Of a DNA stretch of 64,000 bases, positions 63,401-64,000 are shown piece by piece. Every line of letters starts with the position of its first letter. Position 1 is the first letter of the stretch. A program made the translations under genes and the position numbers. The notes beneath the pieces were generated by a model. That model was not told the DNA's origin and did not search any database. It saw only the letters and a list, made by a program, of their open reading frames with translations. Origin of the DNA: Polyodon spathula (taxonomy: Eukaryota; Chordata; Actinopteri; Acipenseriformes; Polyodontidae); NCBI RefSeq assembly GCF_017654505.1, contig NC_054543.1, positions 23,164,339 through 23,228,338 of the forward strand, given 5' to 3'.

Positions 63401-63807
63401 CCACCATATTGGAACCCAAGCCTCCAGAGGTGAAAGGCTGGAGCGGGTCCACCTAGCCCCCCCCCCCCCCCCCCCCCTTTAAACTCTTGTTTTAACACTC
63501 CCTTGCAGATGGGACAGAGCCTTGGAATGAGTACCCAGCCCCTGCAGAGGAGGGGAAGGACCTCTCAAACCCCAGCTCTATCCCCGCCTCCATCTCTGAG
63601 GTCAGGCACCTGTTTAGCTCCCTGAAGGCGAGCCAGGACCCCGATTCCTACCCCAAAATGGTGGCCACCCTGGCATACACTGCCCAGAGAGCCAGGCTCA
63701 CCACGGGAGAAGACAGGGAGCAATGGACCAAGATGTTCATTGACACCTTCAAAATGGTGTACGGGAATATCATGGGGGACCCAGATATAGCACTAGGGTT
63801 GTGCTAA
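34828..63807 (+). CDS. COL6A2: Collagen type VI alpha 2 chain, alternative C-terminal (2C2a-like) form, 28 coding exons
   Basis: This gene encodes a secreted chain that pairs with alpha 1 and alpha 3 chains to form beaded collagen VI microfibrils in the extracellular matrix. Joining the exons listed below gives 909 residues with every junction in phase: signal peptide (about 1-20), N-terminal VWA domain (about 33-228), linker, Gly-X-Y helix 246-580, Cys-rich junction 581-601, C-terminal VWA domain (about 603-797) and a 99-residue tail. Both VWA domains keep the MIDAS pattern DxSxS (D41/S43/S45 and D611/S613/S615) and a later ITDG aspartate (D153, D722). The helix length of 335 equals what I recall for alpha 2(VI), and the junction and VWA sequences fit alpha 2 better than alpha 1. 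The start was chosen for the GCCACC context and the hydrophobic leader. Human COL6A2 lies between COL6A1 and FTCD; neither is visible here. The standard last exon (second C-terminal VWA) should lie beyond the window. Confidence 0.96.
34910..36748. repeat. Intron 2: TTA microsatellite and a long dispersed repeat
   Basis: A (TTA/TTTA)n tract runs about 35203-35280. It leads into a GA-rich unit starting AGCAGACGCCTTTACCC and extending to about 36560. The start motif and the GGTCGTTCCACCACTGC-type segment resemble a common fish dispersed repeat, but I cannot name its class. Reading frames on either strand are short and look incidental. Confidence 0.55.
36749..37350 (+). CDS. COL6A2: COL6A2 exon 3: N-terminal VWA domain
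   Basis: This 602-nt exon (residues 28-228) follows CTGCAG and precedes GTGAGT. It encodes a full VWA fold: DTSES at 41-45 is the first MIDAS loop, [12 protein letters not shown] at about 120-131 supplies the threonine loop, and [13 protein letters not shown] carries D153. The end, IIKVM, matches the alpha 2(VI) junction. Base composition is GC-rich compared with the flanking introns. Confidence 0.97.
37389..37550 (+). mobile_element. 5'-truncated SINE fragment next to the exon 3 donor
   Basis: It shares the body of the SINE at 2688-2946: CTTGTAACCAG, the GTCACTTAACCTCCTTGTGCTCC block and the AAGTGACTCTGCA block. The A-box part is missing. It begins about 38 nt after the exon 3 donor. Confidence 0.7.
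37757..37777 (+). CDS. COL6A2: COL6A2 exon 4: seven-residue linker
   Basis: A 21-nt exon coding KHEAYSE (229-235) lies between TTTCAG and GTAAGT. The human chain, as I remember it, has KHEAYGE here. It bridges the N-terminal VWA domain and the pre-helical cysteines. Confidence 0.93.
38274..38339 (+). CDS. COL6A2: COL6A2 exon 5: pre-helical cysteines and start of the triple helix
   Basis: This 66-nt exon (236-257) follows CTGTAG and precedes GTGAGT. Cys236 and Cys241 come first. The Gly-X-Y repeat then starts at Gly246 and is unbroken to the exon end. Confidence 0.95.
38697..38750 (+). CDS. COL6A2: COL6A2 exon 6: Gly-X-Y repeats
   Basis: A 54-nt exon of six triplets (258-275), between TTCCAG and GTAAAT, beginning [10 protein letters not shown]. 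It starts and ends at phase 0, like all helical exons. Confidence 0.95.
38783..38882. repeat. Minisatellite in intron 6
   Basis: About four degenerate copies of a 25-bp unit beginning CCAACACACTGTCCCC. The rest of intron 6 (38883-40179) shows no gene or repeat I recognise. Confidence 0.8.
40180..40224 (+). CDS. COL6A2: COL6A2 exon 7: Gly-X-Y repeats
   Basis: A 45-nt exon (276-290) between TTTTAG and GTAAGT, coding [15 protein letters not shown]. It is nearly identical to the remembered alpha 2(VI) segment. Confidence 0.95.
40577..40603 (+). CDS. COL6A2: COL6A2 exon 8: Gly-X-Y repeats
   Basis: A 27-nt exon (291-299) coding GFHGVKGEK, between GTTAG and GTAAGC. Confidence 0.92.
40879..40905 (+). 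CDS. COL6A2: COL6A2 exon 9: Gly-X-Y repeats
   Basis: A 27-nt exon (300-308) coding GELGSEGKR, between TTCAAG and GTAAGA. The acceptor ends AAG instead of the commoner CAG or TAG. Confidence 0.9.
40906..41813. other. Intron 9, nothing recognised
   Basis: AT-rich sequence without a supported feature. Confidence 0.6.
41814..41858 (+). CDS. COL6A2: COL6A2 exon 10: Gly-X-Y repeats
   Basis: A 45-nt exon (309-323) coding [15 protein letters not shown], between ACCAG and GTAAGG. NGT is a possible N-glycosylation site. Confidence 0.95.
42324..42377 (+). CDS. COL6A2: COL6A2 exon 11: Gly-X-Y repeats with the helical cysteine
   Basis: A 54-nt exon (324-341) between TGCAG and GTATGT. It carries Cys334 in [10 protein letters not shown]. 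This is the only cysteine in the helix, and in the family it takes part in disulfide-linked dimer and tetramer assembly. Confidence 0.95.
42383..42650. repeat. Intron 11: (ACTC)n microsatellite and a degenerate 24-bp array
   Basis: About 13 ACTC units run at 42386-42437. Several diverged units of the type TCTAATACATGACTGTAAATC (about 42470-42650) follow. Together they fill most of the 302-bp intron. Confidence 0.8.
42680..42742 (+). CDS. COL6A2: COL6A2 exon 12: Gly-X-Y repeats
   Basis: A 63-nt exon of seven triplets (342-362) between CTCAAG and GTCTGT. It is the first of eight 63-nt exons, the length typical of collagen VI helical exons. Confidence 0.93.
42743..43431. other. Intron 12, nothing recognised
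   Basis: No repeat or frame that I can support. Confidence 0.55.
43432..43494 (+). CDS. COL6A2: COL6A2 exon 13: Gly-X-Y repeats
   Basis: A 63-nt exon (363-383) between TTTCAG and GTAAGT, beginning [13 protein letters not shown]. Confidence 0.95.
43505..43735. repeat. Minisatellite filling intron 13
   Basis: Four to five copies of a unit of about 47-60 bp centred on GTGGTGTAGCTATTGTAAAT and GATAGACCCCTTCATCAA. It leaves only short unique ends next to the splice sites. Confidence 0.85.
43776..43829 (+). CDS. COL6A2: COL6A2 exon 14: Gly-X-Y repeats
   Basis: A 54-nt exon (384-401) between TTTTAG and GTGAGT, beginning [11 protein letters not shown] tandem-repeat intron lies on each side. Confidence 0.94.
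43832..44630. repeat. 20-bp minisatellite in intron 14
   Basis: Roughly 40 units of the type CAGTGTATTACAGTACAATG run back to back from just after the exon 14 donor. Stop codons are scarce on both strands, so long but meaningless frames appear. Confidence 0.92.
44854..44889 (+). CDS. COL6A2: COL6A2 exon 15: Gly-X-Y repeats
   Basis: A 36-nt exon (402-413) coding [12 protein letters not shown], between TTTCAG and GTAGGG. The donor is weaker than its neighbours. Confidence 0.92.
45339..45401 (+). CDS. COL6A2: COL6A2 exon 16: Gly-X-Y repeats with an RGD triplet
   Basis: A 63-nt exon (414-434) between TTACAG and GTAAAG. It carries RGD at 416-418, a possible integrin-binding triplet. Confidence 0.94.
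45648..45710 (+). CDS. COL6A2: COL6A2 exon 17: Gly-X-Y repeats
   Basis: A 63-nt exon (435-455) between TCACAG and GTATGT, beginning [10 protein letters not shown]. Confidence 0.94.
46209..46271 (+). CDS. COL6A2: COL6A2 exon 18: Gly-X-Y repeats
   Basis: A 63-nt exon (456-476) between CTCCAG and GTGAGT, beginning [10 protein letters not shown]. Confidence 0.94.
46310..46870. repeat. Minisatellite in intron 18
   Basis: About eleven units of 46-52 bp, each with GTGCACAAACCCATTCTTAC and GAAGAGCTATCACCCCTC. Units differ mainly by the ACTACA indel and by CTCTCCCAG versus CTCTCAG. Confidence 0.92.
47069..47131 (+). CDS. COL6A2: COL6A2 exon 19: Gly-X-Y repeats with an RGD triplet
   Basis: A 63-nt exon (477-497) between TTTCAG and GTAAAA. 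RGD is at 479-481. Confidence 0.94.
47132..48328. other. Intron 19, nothing recognised
   Basis: AT-rich with a poly-T run near 47586-47609. No frame or repeat I can support. Confidence 0.6.
48329..48379 (+). CDS. COL6A2: COL6A2 exon 20: helix interruption
   Basis: A 51-nt exon (498-514) between CTGCAG and GTATAG. Seventeen codons break the 9-nt rule and the Gly-X-Y phase at FSYPG. The human alpha 2(VI) chain, as I remember it, has a 17-codon exon with the same FSYPG interruption, which supports chain identity. Confidence 0.94.
48721..48756 (+). CDS. COL6A2: COL6A2 exon 21: Gly-X-Y repeats with an RGD triplet
   Basis: A 36-nt exon (515-526) coding [12 protein letters not shown], between CTGTAG and GTATGA. 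RGD is at 517-519. Confidence 0.93.
49075..49137 (+). CDS. COL6A2: COL6A2 exon 22: Gly-X-Y repeats
   Basis: A 63-nt exon (527-547) between TTCCAG and GTGAGT, beginning [10 protein letters not shown]. Confidence 0.94.
49140..49893. repeat. Minisatellite occupying intron 22
   Basis: About thirty units of a 23-25-bp motif, TTGCCTGGTTTCTTGACGTC and variants, span the intron from just after the exon 22 donor to within 10 bases of the exon 23 acceptor region. A higher-order pattern is visible, because longer blocks recur near 49230-49330 and 49460-49580. Confidence 0.93.
49902..49964 (+). CDS. COL6A2: COL6A2 exon 23: Gly-X-Y repeats
   Basis: A 63-nt exon (548-568) between CTGCAG and GTGGGT, beginning [10 protein letters not shown]. 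The preceding intron is almost entirely minisatellite. Confidence 0.94.
50369..50450. repeat. (TC)41 microsatellite before exon 24
   Basis: An uninterrupted 82-nt TC run is followed by GCGTTTTATAG and exon 24. It takes the place of a normal polypyrimidine tract. Confidence 0.95.
50462..50497 (+). CDS. COL6A2: COL6A2 exon 24: last Gly-X-Y repeats
   Basis: A 36-nt exon (569-580) coding [12 protein letters not shown], between TTATAG and GTAAGT. It ends the 335-residue helix. The acceptor lies 11 nt after an 82-nt TC microsatellite. Confidence 0.94.
50843..50888 (+). CDS. COL6A2: COL6A2 exon 25: post-helical cysteine cluster
   Basis: A 46-nt exon (581-595 plus one base) between TTTCAG and GTGTGT, beginning [15 protein letters not shown]. 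This is the helix-to-VWA junction and the phase shifts to 1 here. Confidence 0.95.
51129..53111 (+). mobile_element. PIF/Harbinger-type transposon in intron 25
   Basis: The ends GGGGTAGATGTACTAAAG and TTTTAGTACATATACCCC are imperfect inverted repeats. A transposase fragment at about 51546-51690 carries [20 protein letters not shown], typical of the Harbinger DDE nuclease around its IDCTH block. The rest of the transposase is lost. A TA microsatellite (52686-52762) and a solo LTR (51656-52248) lie inside. A convincing target duplication is not visible. Confidence 0.78.
51656..52248 (-). mobile_element. Solo LTR, family D, inside the Harbinger element
   Basis: It reads TGTGAGGCGAGAGTG to GACTCATCACA (593 bp), flanked by AGGAC at 51651-51655 and 52249-52253. 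It matches the 592-bp copy at 30115-30706. The strand is provisional. Confidence 0.88.
53391..53543 (+). CDS. COL6A2: COL6A2 exon 26: start of the C-terminal VWA domain
   Basis: A 153-nt exon (596-646) between TTCCAG and [26 protein letters not shown] supplies the MIDAS loop D611/S613/S615. Both ends are phase 1. Confidence 0.96.
53657..54109 (+). CDS. COL6A2: COL6A2 exon 27: main body of the C-terminal VWA domain
   Basis: A 453-nt exon (647-797) between CCTCAG and GTAGAG. It contains GGTYTPSAL (T691/T693) and [13 protein letters not shown] (D722), completing the MIDAS. It ends EEVLCP in phase 1. Confidence 0.97.
54384..54457. repeat. TG/TA microsatellite in intron 27
   Basis: (TG)n passes into (TA)n. 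A near-duplicate of CACACATATTTGATCATAGGG follows at 54458-54505. Confidence 0.9.
54589..54627 (+). CDS. COL6A2: COL6A2 exon 28: cysteine-containing linker before the alternative C-termini
   Basis: A 39-nt exon (798-810) coding [13 protein letters not shown], between TTTCAG and GTATGG. In human COL6A2 the equivalent exon is where splicing chooses between C-terminal forms. A Harbinger element starts about 25 nt after the donor. Confidence 0.94.
54653..56163 (-). mobile_element. Second PIF/Harbinger-type transposon, opposite orientation, intron 28
   Basis: The ends GGGGTAGCTGTACTAAG and CTTTAGTACATCTACCCC are inverted repeats. The minus strand at 55490-55687 encodes a DDE fragment with [20 protein letters not shown]. 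Several blocks match the element at 51129-53111 in reverse complement. It is truncated for coding and cannot transpose itself. Confidence 0.78.
56697..56907 (+). repeat. 5' LTR of the Gypsy-type element
   Basis: Begins TGTAGTAATGTG and ends GGGTTATTACA. Contains AATAAA near its middle-right part. Confidence 0.93.
56910..56921 (+). other. Primer-binding site resembling the tRNA-Ser(GCU) 3' end
   Basis: TGGCGACGAGGA starts two bases after the 5' LTR. It is complementary to the 3' end of tRNA-Ser(GCU), including CCA, as I recall that tRNA. Confidence 0.65.
57038..57890 (+). pseudogene. Gag pseudogene of the Gypsy-type element
   Basis: A capsid-like region (57105-57452) carries [16 protein letters not shown], as in mag-type Gag. 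Two zinc-knuckle modules follow at about 57667-57756: C-x2-C-x3-H-x4-C, then a canonical C-x2-C-x4-H-x4-C. There is a frame break soon after the presumed ATG (near 57065), another near 57440, and a stop before the zinc knuckles. Confidence 0.8.
57891..60729 (+). pseudogene. Pol pseudogene (RT, RNase H, integrase) of the Gypsy-type element
   Basis: The RT palm is present with [11 protein letters not shown] near 58500. RNase H follows with [14 protein letters not shown] near 58950. The integrase HHCC finger lies at about 59590-59710 and the DDE core at about 59790-60080. Breaks: a frame change near 58393 within the RT, a TAG at 58935-58937 before RNase H, a frame change near 59190 and a TGA at 59773-59775 between the zinc finger and the core. 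No protease precedes the RT. The C-terminal 317-codon frame from 59776 is open to 60729. Confidence 0.85.
60916..61126 (+). repeat. 3' LTR of the Gypsy-type element
   Basis: Same ends as the 5' LTR. Seven mismatches by eye, six of them transitions. Confidence 0.93.
61132..63258. other. Intron 28 after the retrotransposon, nothing recognised
   Basis: No coding frame that fits COL6A2 and no repeat I can name. Short open frames here lack splice context. Confidence 0.55.
63259..63440. repeat. Tandem repeat of about 80 bp upstream of the alternative exon
   Basis: Two full units and one partial unit, each starting CCTC(C/T)AGA(G/T)GTGAAA-like and containing CTGTCTGTCT and TTGGAACCCA. A run of 21 C (63457-63477) follows, 31 nt before the acceptor of the terminal exon. 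Confidence 0.75.
63509..63807 (+). CDS. COL6A2: COL6A2 alternative terminal exon (2C2a-type C-terminus) with stop
   Basis: The acceptor CTTGCAG ends at 63508. The first two bases complete the split codon from exon 28, and 98 further codons follow before TAA at 63805-63807. The tail (811-909) ends DPDIALGLC. From memory, the human 2C2a form has the same layout: an acidic and proline-rich lead, a YTA(E/Q)RA-type helix, an F(I)DTFK block and an ALALC-type end, with a total near 918 residues. This is not a VWA domain. No AATAAA is visible before the window ends. Confidence 0.85.
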
Positions 63808-64000
63808 ACTAGTCAGCAATGGCAGCCAAAACTCATTAATGCTACCCTAAAGCAAGTCAGTATTACTGCTATATGCAATTAAGATCATACTGATCCCCTT
63901 TCTTGCTTCTTTCCTGCTGATGTAATTTATTGTAGGTATCTACAGATAGATATAGCCACTGCTCTTTATCGTTCCTCTGAATCATTCTGGCTTTTAGCCT

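Overview
The window is vertebrate DNA dominated by one large gene, COL6A2 (collagen type VI alpha 2 chain), on the + strand. Its non-coding first exon is inferred to end at 26626. The signal peptide is encoded at 34828. Twenty collagenous exons run from 38274 to 50497, a C-terminal von Willebrand factor A (VWA) domain lies at 53391-54109, and an alternative terminal exon ends with a stop at 63807. The repeats point to a non-teleost ray-finned fish: CR1 LINEs with a TTCTTATG tail, DIRS, Tc1/mariner, PIF/Harbinger, hAT, tRNA-derived SINEs and several LTR families. A sturgeon or paddlefish is my best guess, from general familiarity with such repeats and not from any search.

Layout. Bases 1-26 kb are intergenic and packed with transposable elements: a DIRS-like end, a SINE, a solo LTR that splits a TA microsatellite, a duplicated segment (copy 1 at 5.26-8.19 kb, copy 2 at 12.49-13.72 kb and possibly resuming at 17.47 kb), two minus-strand copies of a pol-less LTR element (9.9-12.5 and 13.9-17.5 kb), a CR1 LINE with a long reverse-transcriptase frame (14.4-16.1 kb), a broken DIRS tyrosine recombinase (21.0-22.0 kb) and an internally deleted CR1 (22.1-22.5 kb). 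A TATA-like box, a CTCF-like motif and the first exon sit at 26.28-26.63 kb. Intron 1 (8.2 kb) holds a Tc1 carrying two separate solo LTRs, one of which carries a third, and a composite LTR element; most insertions have readable target-site duplications.

The coding part reads cleanly. Exons 2-28 plus the terminal exon join in phase into a 909-residue chain: signal peptide, N-terminal VWA domain, a Gly-X-Y helix of exactly 335 residues with one cysteine and three RGD triplets, a cysteine-rich junction, a C-terminal VWA domain and a 99-residue tail. That tail resembles, as I remember it, the human alternative C-terminus called 2C2a. The usual last exon, with the second C-terminal VWA domain, is not in the window and probably lies downstream.

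The introns carry many tandem arrays (introns 6, 11, 13, 14, 18, 22 and 23) and two opposed Harbinger copies that bracket exons 26-28. A 4.43-kb Gypsy-type retrotransposon with 211-bp LTRs lies in the last intron. I found no second host gene, no tRNA or rRNA gene and no CRISPR array. Nothing here amounts to a new biological system. The most useful leads are the conserved alternative terminal exon, the inverted Harbinger pair around exons 26-28, a (TC)41 tract serving as a polypyrimidine tract, and the pol-less LTR family with a proline-rich coding minisatellite.
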